Notes: generated by a model not told the origin, from the letters alone. A DNA stretch of 19,098 nt from DAOVDI01 sp965373045 (GCA_965373045.1 CBDVEQ010000022.1:1-19098), one strand, 5' to 3'. Positions 6,992-15,951 are shown, counted from the stretch's first letter. Translations and numbers: made by a program.

Positions 6992-8443
6992 ATGATAAAA
7001 AGACTTGCAATAGTATTAAAAAAAATGGAAAAACAAATGCCTAAAACGGAACAATATCTGGATCCGGAAATTGTGGATAAAATCAATCAGTATATATCAG
7101 CAAACTCAGATAGAGCAGTACCTGTCACTGCATCTTTAAATCCTGAAGAACTGCGCGCGAAGCTTAACCTGAAAATTCCGGATGCGGGTTGTTCTCAGGA
7201 AGAGCTGCATCGGTTCATGGATCTTTATCTGAAATATGCGGTGCGGACCGGTCACTCACAGTTTTTTAATCAACTGTGGTCTGGATTTACTCTTCCTGGA
7301 TTTTTGGGTGATATTATCACAAGTTTGACCAATACCTCTATGTATACCTATGAAGTGGCTCCGGTGGCAACTCTTTTGGAAAAAACTCTGATCCAGAAAA
7401 TGGGCTCGCTGGCCGGATTTTCCGATCCGGAGGGAATTTTTATGACCGGAGGCAGTAACGGTAACCTCATAGCTATGATGATCGCCCGCAACATTACCCT
7501 GCCGGAGATAAAACAGCAGGGATATGTAGAGGGTTCCAACCTGGTGGTTTTAGTTTCCAACCAATCACATTATTCTTTTGAAAAAGCAGCCAACATTCTG
7601 GGTATAGGATCTTCCCAGGTACTCAAAGTCAAAAGTGATAATCGAGGGAGCTTGATCCCGGAAGAACTCGAACTTAAAATCGAGCAGAGTTTAGCAGCTG
7701 GGAAAAAGCCGTTTTTTGTGGCCGCCACCGCCGGCACCACGGTTTTAGGTGCGTTTGATCCCTGTGATCGCATCGCCGCCATTGCCCGTAAGTATAATCT
7801 CTGGTTTCATGTCGATGGTTCCCTGGGGGGTACGGTTCTGTTAAGTCCCCAACACCGAAATCTTCTCAAGGGCATAGAGATGGCGGATTCTTTTGTCTGG
7901 AATCCACACAAACTCATGGGGCTTCCTTTAACCTGCTCGGTAATATTACTCAAAGAGAAAGGGCATCTGTTCCGGACCAATTCCACATCCGGGACAGAAT
8001 ATATTTTTCATGAGGATGAATTAGGGGCATGTGATATAGGGCCGTTTTCTTTGCAGTGCGGCCGTAGAGTGGATGCTTTGAAACTTTGGCTGTCCTGGAT
8101 GTATAATGGGAACCAAGGTTATGCCGATCGGATCGACCGATTTTTTGAACTGGCCGCTTATATGGAGGAGATGGTTCGCCAACATTCCCGTCTTGAGCTC
8201 ATGGCGCCTAGAACTTCGATTAATATATGTTTTCGCTATTTACCTGAAACAAATCGGAATATCAATGATTTCAATTTAAGGCTGCGTCAGAAACTGGCTG
8301 GTGCAGGGATTTGTCTGGTTAATTATTCTTATCTAGGAGAAAATTTGGTGCTGCGGCCTGTCATTGCCAATCATGAATTAACCCGGTCGGATATTGACCT
8401 GTTTTTTAATAACCTGCATGCGGCAGCGGAGGATCTCCTATAG
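6992..8443 (+). CDS. Group II PLP-dependent amino acid decarboxylase
   Basis: A 483-residue decarboxylase of the glutamate/aromatic amino acid/cysteine sulfinate group. Counting from ATG 6992, it shows the HSQFFNQLWSG substrate-side motif (about 88-98), MTGGSNGNLIAMM (cofactor phosphate region), H193 in NQSHYSFEKAANILG (stacks on PLP), TAGTTVLGAFDP, D275 in HVDGSLGG and the Schiff-base lysine K307 in WNPHKLMG. GGAGG at 6976-6980 supports a start at 6992 (11-base spacing); a TTG at 6986 and an ATG at 6962 are also in frame, the latter upstream of the GGAGG. The substrate is uncertain: the family covers glutamate, cysteine sulfinate, aspartate, 2,4-diaminobutyrate and aromatic amino acids. It is divergent from vanW across a 75-base gap. 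No antiporter gene is adjacent, so an acid-resistance role is not indicated. Confidence 0.9.
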   Translation: MIKRLAIVLKKMEKQMPKTEQYLDPEIVDKINQYISANSDRAVPVTASLNPEELRAKLNLKIPDAGCSQEELHRFMDLYLKYAVRTGHSQFFNQLWSGFTLPGFLGDIITSLTNTSMYTYEVAPVATLLEKTLIQKMGSLAGFSDPEGIFMTGGSNGNLIAMMIARNITLPEIKQQGYVEGSNLVVLVSNQSHYSFEKAANILGIGSSQVLKVKSDNRGSLIPEELELKIEQSLAAGKKPFFVAATAGTTVLGAFDPCDRIAAIARKYNLWFHVDGSLGGTVLLSPQHRNLLKGIEMADSFVWNPHKLMGLPLTCSVILLKEKGHLFRTNSTSGTEYIFHEDELGACDIGPFSLQCGRRVDALKLWLSWMYNGNQGYADRIDRFFELAAYMEEMVRQHSRLELMAPRTSINICFRYLPETNRNINDFNLRLRQKLAGAGICLVNYSYLGENLVLRPVIANHELTRSDIDLFFNNLHAAAEDLL

Positions 8444-8565
8444 GCAGCTCAATATTTTTTCCACAAAGCTTAGGTGTTTTCGTGTTGACTATGATGGGGA
8501 AACAAGAGAAAAAATTCGCAGACCTGCTGGCCTTTCTGGAAACACTGTGAGCGAACGGTCAAGGA

Positions 8566-9042
8566 TTATTTAATATCGTGAATCGTGATATAGTCGTTGT
8601 CGGCTTTGACACTGTGACATCCGATACAACCCTGAACTTTTCCATAAGGACCGGCTTTGCCGACGAGACTGTATTTAACCCAGTACCAATCACCGGCTGA
8701 AGGATTATAGTCTTTGATTTTATACATGACTGTGATCGCGGTAAATTTTTTATCCTTGTTATAATTTTCCTTAACTTCGATCGAACCATAGGGCACCGGC
8801 ACTGCGGTGGCATTAAGCAGTATTTCATTGACATATACTTTATGGAAAGGGCCGTGTGGAGCATTTCCAGGCTGCATTCCGGTATGGTCTTTCCAAAAGC
8901 CCCAATCCTTATATGGGGATTCCTCGGTTATATAATCCCACAGCTTCTGCGTGTCCGGTCCGGGCATATCCGCCCTGGGGCTGAAACCTAAGAAAATTAT
9001 TATAACAACTAAACAAAAAACTGGAATTACGGCCTTTTTCAT
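8566..9042 (-). CDS. Cytochrome P460 family protein
   Basis: A 158-residue exported heme protein. Residues 1-21 form a signal peptide (KKAVIPVFCLVVIIIFLGFS). The mature part shows the P460 family pattern: LWDYITEESPYKDWGFWKDH, then PHGPFHKVYVN (about 62-72), a central beta region, and a C-terminal c-heme site C139-I-G-C-H143 followed by SVKADNDY. Family members include hydroxylamine-oxidising P460 and cytochrome c-prime-beta, which binds NO; which chemistry applies here cannot be decided without identifying the cross-linking lysine by alignment. The start is supported by an AGGAG site just upstream. It lies 150 bases downstream of the large PKD-repeat gene on the same strand and may share its transcript, but an inverted repeat lies between them. 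Confidence 0.88.
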   Translation of the reverse strand: MKKAVIPVFCLVVIIIFLGFSPRADMPGPDTQKLWDYITEESPYKDWGFWKDHTGMQPGNAPHGPFHKVYVNEILLNATAVPVPYGSIEVKENYNKDKKFTAITVMYKIKDYNPSAGDWYWVKYSLVGKAGPYGKVQGCIGCHSVKADNDYITIHDIK

Positions 9043-9110
9043 TTCATTCTCCTGATTTTTTTTATTATATAAGCAATGCAGGATAATATCAATATCTATC
9101 GGAATTATGG

Positions 9111-9128
9111 GATAAACAGCCGTTTATC
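9111..9128. repeat. 7-bp inverted repeat between P460 and PKD-protein genes
   Basis: GATAAAC and GTTTATC are perfect complements around a 4-base loop (AGCC). It lies in the 150-base gap after the PKD-protein gene. There is no T run on either side, so it is a poor intrinsic terminator; it could be a processing hairpin or protein-binding site. A second imperfect pair, GTGGA...TCCAC, lies nearby around 9152-9171. Confidence 0.35.
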
Positions 9129-9192
9129 ACGGGCTTGAATTTAGAGAGGGGGTGGATGCCCTCAGCTCCACGATCGTTTCTGATTTCTCTGA

Positions 9193-11730
9193 CTATTGCC
9201 GCCTTTTTATCACAAACCCGATAGAATCTGGAAATGTCTGCCCCTGACAGGGCATCCAGGTGGAGTAGATCTGAAATCGAAAACTCATGGCCAGTTGGCC
9301 TTCAGGGACAAAAAGGGAAGCTGTCTTTAACTGGCAATACTCATCTATAGAAACTCTGATAACAAGTTGAGTTCCGGGATCGCCGGATAATACATAGCTC
9401 AAAGTGACATAGGTCTGCTTCCCGCCTCCAACAGAGATATCATAGGTTCCCGGGGAAAGTTCCAACTGGGTTATTGGGCCACCCTGCTCTTTAATCTCAC
9501 CATTGCGCATTTGTAAGTGGGAAAATATTATGTCCTGACCCCGCACTGTTATTGGCGCCAAGCGGAAATCGATCATGGTTGTGGTTTGACGTTTTCGGAC
9601 CACAACTTTTTTCCCGCAGTCCATTATCCCGAAGCTGGGCCCCAGATATTCCGGACTCTCGTCGACGGTTACATCGAATTCAACCACCAATACCGAGCAT
9701 TCCATTTCCGGAGTTCGGGCACTGGGATCAACTGCTTTAGAGAGGTCCACATCGATCGTATAATTTCCGTCGTTTCTCACACTCGCTTGGAATGTCTGGC
9801 TGGCATTGACTACTATGCCTGAGGGATTTACGATGCTTTTTGGCCTGGCAATGACAGTCGCTCCAGCTACGGCATCAAGGGTTCCCACTTCGAGTACGGT
9901 TCCAGTGATCCTCGCGGGCGTTTCCCTCTTGACCGATATCATCATTTCCTTAAAATCATTTCCGACCTGAGCCCGGACCGGAACCTGCCTTCCTCCCAGA
10001 CTGGTGGGAAGACAATATTCCACTGTGACTTGCTGTTTATCTTCGGCCTTTACAGATAAATCCTTATTGAACACAATTACACCATTAACAGTGATTGTTA
10101 CGGGACACTCAATCCTGTTCCGGCACCGGTTATGGATCTCGGCCAATATTTTCAGACTATCCCGGGCTATTGGATTGTCATCACTGACGATAAGCTCAGT
10201 CACTCGCCAATCCTGACAGTCACACTCAACGGTGAAAGATACTGTCTTCTGTGTCTGCCCTCCCTTTCCATCATCGGCAATGATTTCGATGGTATGAGGG
10301 CCTTCAAATCTTTCAGGAATGACGACGGATCCCTCAGCCGTATTCGCTTTGATGACGTTTCCATTGTGGATGTAAGTATATTCGATCGAATCCCCATCGG
10401 GATCGCTTCCGTTTGCATAAACGGTGACCGTGTCTCCAACTCTGGGGGATGCGGGTGAGTAGTCGGGATTGAGTTCAGGCGGGCGATTTTTCTGAGGTTT
10501 AGGTTTGACGGTGAAAGACACAAGACAACTGGAATCTCCGCCTGGTTTTCCGTCTGATACATCCAGTTTCACATTGTAAGTTCCCAGAGCCGCATCTGAG
10601 ACGGTTAATGCACCGCTCCCCTGCTGAGAAGCACCCTGATTGATGGACCAGGAGTATATCAGGGAATCTCCATCCGGATCTGAAGCTGAAGCGCTCACGA
10701 TAACGGTATCTCCCTCAACCGGATCAGCGGGAGAAAAGGACAGAACGCATGACGGAGGTTCGTTCTTTTTTCGGACTCTGAAAGTCAGTTTGTCCATGGC
10801 ACTGTCCCGGCCGTCCGAAACAGTGATTTCTACAATATATTTTCCGGCAGCCAGTCCGTCTAAAAACAGGCTTTTATCATGACTGGATTTTTGAACTCCA
10901 TTGACAAACCATGTGAAAGTTAGAGGATCTCCATCCGGGTCAGATGCCAAAGCTTTTACAGTGATGCTGTCCTTGGTCTCCGGCTCTTGCGGTTCTATGG
11001 AAAGAGAAATCTTCGGAGGACTGTTCTTCTTTTCCTCTGCTTTCAGCTCTTCCTCCTTAATTTCAATCACCTCACCCCCCTCCCGGGGGAAAAACCAAAA
11101 CTCATACTCAACTTCCTTAGGTGCGGCATACCCACGCCACAAAACACCATCCTGAGTCCACTCCGAAGACGTCCATACCTCTAGGGTCAGAGTCTTGCCC
11201 TCAGGAACCCAACCATAGTTGGGCTTACTGTGGTCAAAATCTCTTATAGTACTAGTGGTCACCCACTTCCCGGTCCATTTGTTGTCTTTCTTGTACATCT
11301 CCTTGCGGCCCAACATTGCGGTTACAAATACTTTTCCGGATTTGGGAAACTTCAACGAGGCGGTTGCTGAAGCTTTGTTTCTGATAAGCAGAGCAAGGAA
11401 ACCGGGGCCACGAACTGTTATCTGTCCCTTTTTTACCAACACATCACTTGATACTTCGTCCTTCCACGGATGCCTGGGAGGGATCTTTCTTTGATCCTCA
11501 TCGTCTTTCCAAAACATCTCATTCCCACCTGAGTGCCAAAATGTCTTGAAACTATGCTTGCCCGAGAACACAAGTTTGCCCCCAACACTCTGCCACTGAT
11601 GTGCCTTGGGACTCCAGCTCTGAGCAATGACAAGGTTAGCACCGAGAAGCAGACAAAAAATTAGAAAACCCGTGAGAACAATCTTTGGAAATAATAGCTT
11701 ATTTCTATATGACGTTTTTGCTTTGTTCAT
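9193..11730 (-). CDS. Large exported protein with three PKD-like repeats and CARDB-like domain
   Basis: An 845-residue exported protein. A signal peptide occupies about 1-36 (hydrophobic core VLTGFLIFCLLLGANLVIA). Residues 37-215 form an all-beta N-terminal domain with many tryptophans, followed by a charged EEEELKAEEKK-type hinge. Three Ig-like PKD/cadherin-type repeats follow at about 238-320, 325-409 and 417-501, each with PP near the start, DS/DT-x-x-V and ASDPDGD-x-L/I. Residues 503-602 resemble a CARDB adhesion domain (DWRVTELIVSDDNPIARDSL). Residues 606-720 look like a carboxypeptidase-regulatory-type beta domain (ARITGTVLEV...AGATVIARP), ending in a beta-rich tail. No catalytic motif or membrane anchor is visible, so it is probably a secreted or surface binding/structural protein. 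GGAGGGT lies just upstream of the ATG. Its operon partner may be the P460 gene. Confidence 0.85.
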   Translation of the reverse strand: MNKAKTSYRNKLLFPKIVLTGFLIFCLLLGANLVIAQSWSPKAHQWQSVGGKLVFSGKHSFKTFWHSGGNEMFWKDDEDQRKIPPRHPWKDEVSSDVLVKKGQITVRGPGFLALLIRNKASATASLKFPKSGKVFVTAMLGRKEMYKKDNKWTGKWVTTSTIRDFDHSKPNYGWVPEGKTLTLEVWTSSEWTQDGVLWRGYAAPKEVEYEFWFFPREGGEVIEIKEEELKAEEKKNSPPKISLSIEPQEPETKDSITVKALASDPDGDPLTFTWFVNGVQKSSHDKSLFLDGLAAGKYIVEITVSDGRDSAMDKLTFRVRKKNEPPSCVLSFSPADPVEGDTVIVSASASDPDGDSLIYSWSINQGASQQGSGALTVSDAALGTYNVKLDVSDGKPGGDSSCLVSFTVKPKPQKNRPPELNPDYSPASPRVGDTVTVYANGSDPDGDSIEYTYIHNGNVIKANTAEGSVVIPERFEGPHTIEIIADDGKGGQTQKTVSFTVECDCQDWRVTELIVSDDNPIARDSLKILAEIHNRCRNRIECPVTITVNGVIVFNKDLSVKAEDKQQVTVEYCLPTSLGGRQVPVRAQVGNDFKEMMISVKRETPARITGTVLEVGTLDAVAGATVIARPKSIVNPSGIVVNASQTFQASVRNDGNYTIDVDLSKAVDPSARTPEMECSVLVVEFDVTVDESPEYLGPSFGIMDCGKKVVVRKRQTTTMIDFRLAPITVRGQDIIFSHLQMRNGEIKEQGGPITQLELSPGTYDISVGGGKQTYVTLSYVLSGDPGTQLVIRVSIDEYCQLKTASLFVPEGQLAMSFRFQIYSTWMPCQGQTFPDSIGFVIKRRQ

Positions 11731-12047
11731 TTGATGACCCTCCTTGTAAGTTTTATATCATAATTCCGAGTTGATTGGCAAATTTGCCCCACCCCTATTT
11801 TGGCTCTGCTGACGACAGCTTACAAGCTCATTCCAGAACGTCAGCGGATGAAAATTGTGAAGTTTTTGTGCGACAGAGAAAACAAATTTCCTATGATTAC
11901 ATCTTTTTCTTAGTTCATAAGAATTAGATTTAAAGTGATATAGATTGACTGAAACAGAAGTAATCGCCAATCTTTGTAGGGCATGATGGCCTCATCGGCC
12001 GTATCTTTCAACTTAACTTTTTACAGCAAATTCCGTATGATAAATTG
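11731..12047. other. 317-base divergent intergenic region
   Basis: This gap separates the divergent PKD-protein (-) and ABC transporter (+) genes and should hold both promoters. On the - strand TATAAA (11757-11752) with an upstream TTGCCA is a weak promoter candidate close to the start. A 70-codon open frame (11758-11970, -) has no recognisable similarity and no ribosome binding site, so it is not called. Near 11978-12001 there are short GGCC/CATC inverted repeats. No RNA gene or repeat family is recognised. Confidence 0.4.
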
Positions 12048-12755
12048 ATGAATTTTGCAATGAATTCTCAGCTTGCTCTTAAGACAGACAAACTGACAAA
12101 GACCTATATAACGGGAAAGATCGAAGTAATCGCATTAAAGGATGTGGATCTTTCCGTTAAAAAAGGGGATTTTATCGGGATCACGGGGGAGTCTGGTTCC
12201 GGAAAATCCACCCTGATGAATCTTCTCGGCGGATTGGACACGCCTACCTCCGGGACGATCGAAGCAGAGGGAAAGATCATTTCCCAGATGAACAAAGAGG
12301 AGCTCGCTCTATACAGAAGATACAGCGTGGGGATGATCTTTCAGTCTTTCAACTTGATCCCATCTTTTACGGCGCAGGAGAATGTCAGCCTTCCTTTGCT
12401 TTTTGCAGGCGTCCCAAAGGCGGAACGTAAAGCGAAGGCATCAGAAGCTCTAAAAAACGTTGGCCTTTCCCACAGACAGAGACACAGACCTTCTGAGCTC
12501 TCCGGTGGAGAGCAGCAAAGGGTTGCTATTGCCAGAGCCTTGGTCAACCAGCCAAAGGTCCTGCTCGCTGATGAGCCCACAGGAAACCTTGACAGCAAAA
12601 TATCCCATGATATCGCTGAGTTGTTGGGAAACTTGAATCAAAGCAGGGGGCTGACCGTGGTCATGGTCTCCCATGAAGAGCCCCTTCTCAAAGAATTTGC
12701 ACAAGGAATCATACGGCTTCGGGACGGTATGATAACTGCAAGAGAGACGATTTAA
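12048..12755 (+). CDS. LolD/MacB-type ABC transporter ATP-binding protein
   Basis: A 235-residue ATPase. It has Walker A GESGSGKST at about 47-55, a Q-loop FQSFNLIPSFTAQENVSLPL, the signature LSGGEQQRVAIARAL, Walker B VLLADEPTGNLD and the H-loop VVMVSHE. The GxLDxPTSG stretch, the LIPSFTAQENV region and the compact length are characteristic of the LolD/MacB/FtsE branch, which powers FtsX-type permeases. The stop overlaps the permease start by one base (TAATG), so the two form one complex. The start is uncertain: TTG 12045, ATG 12048 and ATG 12060 are all in frame, and none has a clear ribosome binding site. This is the second FtsX/MacB-type module in the window, and unlike the first it has no LolA-like gene attached. 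Confidence 0.94.
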   Translation: MNFAMNSQLALKTDKLTKTYITGKIEVIALKDVDLSVKKGDFIGITGESGSGKSTLMNLLGGLDTPTSGTIEAEGKIISQMNKEELALYRRYSVGMIFQSFNLIPSFTAQENVSLPLLFAGVPKAERKAKASEALKNVGLSHRQRHRPSELSGGEQQRVAIARALVNQPKVLLADEPTGNLDSKISHDIAELLGNLNQSRGLTVVMVSHEEPLLKEFAQGIIRLRDGMITARETI

Positions 12756-14071
12756 TGAAGCTCAAGGATTACATTGAACTATCTTTTGCAAACCTGTGGA
12801 AGACTAAACTGCGGACATTCCTCACAACATTTGGGGTGATCATCGGAATTGGAGCCCTGGTTTCCATGCTCGCCTTCGGAACAGGAATGCAAAAAAATGT
12901 GACCAATGCATTCAATGCTATGGAATTGTTCAATTATCTGATGGTCTTTCCCGAACCGTTTTCACCGAAAAAAAATGCGGAGGATTTAATACTCGACAAT
13001 GAAGCGATTGGATCCTTCACAAAATTAAAAGGTGTGGAAGCCGCTTTTCCGGACATCCGCTTTCCCGCGGAAATTGGCTTTAGGGACAAGAAAGAGTTCA
13101 GCTTCATCCAGGTTCTCCCCGCACAATTCGCTGATACAAAACTCGTGCAGCTCCGCGCCGGCAGTGTATACGAAGCGGATGATGCCGGTTCCATGATCAT
13201 CAGTGATTCTTTCCTCCGACGGCTGGATATAAGGGATTTTGAAAGGGTTCTGGGGCAAAAAGTCCGTCTTTCCACGCTGGTTCTTGATTTTTCGGAATTT
13301 AATCCACTTGATCTGGTGGGTCTATTGGGAGGGGAAAAGCTACCCTTAACAATGAAAGATTATGAATTGACTATTGTCGGTGTATCAGAACGGATGGGCA
13401 TGGGCGGACCAAACCTCCTCCGGAGCGATGTAATGATCTCCCCGGCGGCTGCGGATAAGATGAAGAAGATAACCATGACAAACCTCTGGGATCTTTTCCA
13501 GCAGTCCTCCGGGAAGGGAGGGTATCCTCTCGTTAACATAAAAGTCAGTTCCCCAAAATATGTTAATTCTGTAAGGTCAAAGGTTGAAGATATGGGATTC
13601 CGCACCTTTGCAATGATCGACCAGCTGGAGGAGATTAGGACTGGATTTTTTTTCATGGATATGATCCTGGCCGCAATTGGGATGATCGCACTTGTGGTCG
13701 CCTCTCTGGGCATCATCAACACGATGATCATGTCCATTATGGAGCGTTACAACGAGATCGGCGTGATGAAAGCAGTGGGGGCCAGTGATAGAGATGTTCA
13801 GAAGATCTTCTTTTTCGAGTCCAGCATCATCGGCTTCCTGGGGGGTGTTTTTGGCCTAGGCCTTGGATTGGGGGTAAGCCTTCTTATCAATCGTGTGGTC
13901 AATTATTTTCTGGCCCAGCAGGGAGTACCGACCATCGATTATTTCAGTTTCCCTTGGTGGCTGTGTGTGGGGGCTGTCGGATTTGCTGTGTTTGTCAGCC
14001 TGGTTTCAGGGATCTATCCTGCAATGCGCGCCGCCCGTGTTGATCCAGTCGTAGCCCTCCGTCATGACTAA
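12755..14071 (+). CDS. FtsX/MacB-type ABC transporter permease
   Basis: A 438-residue permease with the MacB-like layout. There is a short cytoplasmic N-terminus (LKDYIELSFANLWKTKLRTF), a first membrane helix (about 23-45, FGVIIGIGALVSMLAFGTGM), a large periplasmic domain (about 46-295) and three C-terminal helices (about 303-328, 350-378 and 402-424). The family signature MERYNEIGVMKAVGASDRDV follows the second helix, and the end is IYPAMRAARVDPVVALRHD, the classic C-terminal coupling segment. It would partner the ATPase encoded immediately upstream. The periplasmic domain has a long acidic insertion (FPEPFSPKKNAEDLILDNEA). The substrate cannot be inferred; export of lipoproteins, peptides or envelope signalling are all possible. 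Confidence 0.93.
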   Translation: MKLKDYIELSFANLWKTKLRTFLTTFGVIIGIGALVSMLAFGTGMQKNVTNAFNAMELFNYLMVFPEPFSPKKNAEDLILDNEAIGSFTKLKGVEAAFPDIRFPAEIGFRDKKEFSFIQVLPAQFADTKLVQLRAGSVYEADDAGSMIISDSFLRRLDIRDFERVLGQKVRLSTLVLDFSEFNPLDLVGLLGGEKLPLTMKDYELTIVGVSERMGMGGPNLLRSDVMISPAAADKMKKITMTNLWDLFQQSSGKGGYPLVNIKVSSPKYVNSVRSKVEDMGFRTFAMIDQLEEIRTGFFFMDMILAAIGMIALVVASLGIINTMIMSIMERYNEIGVMKAVGASDRDVQKIFFFESSIIGFLGGVFGLGLGLGVSLLINRVVNYFLAQQGVPTIDYFSFPWWLCVGAVGFAVFVSLVSGIYPAMRAARVDPVVALRHD

Positions 14072-14099
14072 ATTCATAATGGTCTTAATGTGGACCGAG

Positions 14100-14126
14100 A
14101 TATCTTTATTAAAATGAAGAAGATAT
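14100..14126. repeat. AT-rich 7-bp inverted repeat next to the first motif copy
   Basis: ATATCTT (14100-14106) and AAGATAT (14120-14126) are perfect complements around a 13-base loop, 30 bases after the permease stop and directly abutting the GGCCCTGCCCC motif copy. It is too AT-rich to be a strong terminator. It may be part of the repeat element's end or coincidental. Confidence 0.3.
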
Positions 14127-14149
14127 GACTAGGCCCTGCCCCAATAATA
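14127..14149 (+). repeat. REP-like motif, copy 1
   Basis: GACTAGGCCCTGCCCCAATA followed by ATA. Compared with copy 2 at 16658 (GACTAGGTCCGACCCCAATA followed by AT), it has three mismatches over 22 bases and the same orientation. The two bracket the ECF sigma operon. A third, inverted copy lies at 17442. Similar GGGGTCGGACC-type intergenic motifs are, from memory, common beside IS200-like/REP-associated transposases, but no such transposase is in the window. Confidence 0.6.
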
Positions 14150-14192
14150 CTTTTTTTACAAACTCACTCGCTTCTTGTTCATATCCTCTTGG

Positions 14193-15533
14193 TTATTTTT
14201 CAGTTTTTATCGTCACTTCTTTCCATGCCCAATCATCATCCTTCTCCATAACAAGTGAGACAATCTTCCAAGTTCCTCTTCCTTCGTCGTCTTTCAGGTT
14301 GGAACCTACGCTGTAGACTATAAAACCCGAATCCTGTTTCTTGTAAATAAAGGGATGCCCAGTGAAGGGATCAACAGGCATTTTCTCTAGTATCTGAGGC
14401 GATAACTTGGCCAGGTCTTCAGGGAAATCTCCATGAAGGTTCTTGTAGATCTTGCAAGCTATTCCGATCCGTGCTGTATCAAACATAGCGTCAAGTGTGG
14501 CTCTCTTGAACAGAGTGGCTGTGACATTGGGGACTAATGCACCGACCATTTTGTAGTACCATGGTATTGAATTTATTATCTGTTCGAGCTCTTTGGAATC
14601 TCTTGAGGCATAATACGGCATTTTTGCAGCTTCAAGCAGGCGATTATAGGCCCGCGTCATCCAGATAATCTCATTCTTACAAACAGGCCGAAACAACCAA
14701 CAGAATATATCTCCGGCCATACCTATATTCAAATCGTATTTTCCCCTTAAATACATGAGAGCAGATTCTAATCCTAAAATTCTTTCTGATTCAAGAGCCC
14801 AAACCAATCCTCCTCTCCAGGGTGAAGAATCCCATTCTCCAAGGATTTTTTTCAGGGTTTCTGTTCCAATATCTCTGTCGGAAACGATATAGTTCATACA
14901 AACAGCGACTTGTTTCGTGCATGCCATTCCAACCAGATAGCTAATCAAAAATGGCTCCTGGAGATACAACTTCAAAAACCTTCTTGCGACCAGGCATTGA
15001 TTTATGGCTTCTTCAACGTTTCCATCCTCAGCTTTGATCACAGCATCAATGCCTAAAAGCCGAGTACCCTGTATCATTTGAATCGCGTTTTCAATCCTTA
15101 GATCATATCCGAGAATATCCCATTGTGCCTCATACTTAAAACAGGATTTGGTGGAAGCTTCCAAGATAAAACTTAGGGCTTCTTGATTCTTGGTTATCAG
15201 ATCCCGTATCTGATCTTTTGTTTCTTCTTCCAAAGGTTTTCCAGAAAAAAGATCATCGATAACTTGTCCTAAGACTGCTCTTTGTTCCCTCTCGATAGAA
15301 AGAGTACCTTCTGCTATCTTCCAATTCAAGGCAGCGTTATCCCGGGGACTGCATTCCGGTTCGATGTCTCTTATGGTTAATGGAATCCCCTCTGATTTCA
15401 TCTGGTCCAAGAACTTCTCCATTTTTTTCCCAGTTGAATAATTGAATACAGCACGCACTACCAGCCCCAGAACAATGAAAGCCAACAAAAAAATTCCTAT
15501 CCTCGCAAATATTTTTTTCAGTCTATATCCCAT
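14193..15533 (-). CDS. Membrane-anchored protein with GspG-like C-terminal segment, unknown function
   Basis: A 446-residue protein, third gene of the ECF sigma operon. A basic N-terminus and one membrane helix (about 8-30, FARIGIFLLAFIVLGLVVRA) anchor it, with the rest probably outside the cytoplasm. Residues 35-350 are mostly alpha-helical with TPR-like helix pairs but no catalytic motif I recognise. Residues 354-420 (DTARIGIACKIYKNLHGDFP, then DLAKLSPQ, MPVDPFTGHPFIYK, GFIVYSVGSNLKDDEGRG) closely resemble the C-terminal domain of GspG-type major pseudopilins, where this region forms a calcium-binding beta loop. The protein itself is not a pilin, since the N-terminal prepilin helix is missing. 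AGGAG overlaps the preceding stop, and the gap to the anti-sigma gene is 4 bases, so tight co-expression is expected. It may be the signal sensor or effector of the sigma system (inference). Confidence 0.7.
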   Translation of the reverse strand: MGYRLKKIFARIGIFLLAFIVLGLVVRAVFNYSTGKKMEKFLDQMKSEGIPLTIRDIEPECSPRDNAALNWKIAEGTLSIEREQRAVLGQVIDDLFSGKPLEEETKDQIRDLITKNQEALSFILEASTKSCFKYEAQWDILGYDLRIENAIQMIQGTRLLGIDAVIKAEDGNVEEAINQCLVARRFLKLYLQEPFLISYLVGMACTKQVAVCMNYIVSDRDIGTETLKKILGEWDSSPWRGGLVWALESERILGLESALMYLRGKYDLNIGMAGDIFCWLFRPVCKNEIIWMTRAYNRLLEAAKMPYYASRDSKELEQIINSIPWYYKMVGALVPNVTATLFKRATLDAMFDTARIGIACKIYKNLHGDFPEDLAKLSPQILEKMPVDPFTGHPFIYKKQDSGFIVYSVGSNLKDDEGRGTWKIVSLVMEKDDDWAWKEVTIKTEK

Positions 15534-15537
15534 TGAT

Positions 15538-15951
15538 TCACTCCTTGAGTATATCCATGATACTCTGATAGCTTGTTAATTTAGCTGTGTTTTTCTTAAA
15601 CGTATAATGCCGGATCATCCATTGATTAAGAGGTTGATCATATTCGATTTTAAAAAGCTCTTTTGTCATTTCTTGTAAGTCTTTATCCAGTATCATCTCT
15701 GAAGCTTGTGAGCCATTCATTATAGATCCCAGGAAATCGTTTTCGCTGTTTTTGATCATAATGTCACAGAAAAAAGCCAATACTGCCAAGACACAGCTTG
15801 TGGCAAATAACATTCGAAGAACTGGTGAAATCACAAGAAATTTTCTCTGTCTTTGGTAAGCTGTTGAAAGAATTTTTTCCCTGAGTTCCGGAGGCAGCGG
15901 TTTTGGAGACAAGCCCTCTAAAAATTCCTGAGTTTTGTTGACGCTTCCCAT
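15538..15951 (-). CDS. Probable anti-sigma factor, single-pass membrane protein
   Basis: A 137-residue protein directly downstream of the ECF sigma gene. ATG 15951 is chosen over the upstream in-frame ATG 15990 because GGAGG lies 7 bases before it and it starts one base after the sigma stop. Residues 1-35 form a cytoplasmic helix-rich segment (SPKPLPPELREKILSTAYQR), with a membrane helix at about 41-63 (PVLRMLFATSCVLAVLAFFC) and a 75-residue outer domain. This topology and position are typical of membrane anti-sigma factors. The HxxxCxxC motif of zinc anti-sigma proteins is absent, so it would be a non-ZAS type. The call rests mainly on gene position and the LPPELREKIL-type segment; another membrane partner role is possible. 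Confidence 0.65.
   Translation of the reverse strand: MGSVNKTQEFLEGLSPKPLPPELREKILSTAYQRQRKFLVISPVLRMLFATSCVLAVLAFFCDIMIKNSENDFLGSIMNGSQASEMILDKDLQEMTKELFKIEYDQPLNQWMIRHYTFKKNTAKLTSYQSIMDILKE

Noticed and set aside
6992..8443. Decarboxylase as a glutamate acid-resistance system
   Set aside because: No GadC-type antiporter is adjacent and the substrate cannot be determined from motifs alone.
10200..10562. 120-codon - strand frame inside the PKD-protein gene
   Set aside because: It is in a different frame of the same strand within a well-supported repeat protein and is rich in R/S/T as expected of an out-of-frame reading.
11758..11970. 70-codon - strand open frame in the divergent gap
   Set aside because: No ribosome binding site, no similarity recognised, and the region must hold promoters.
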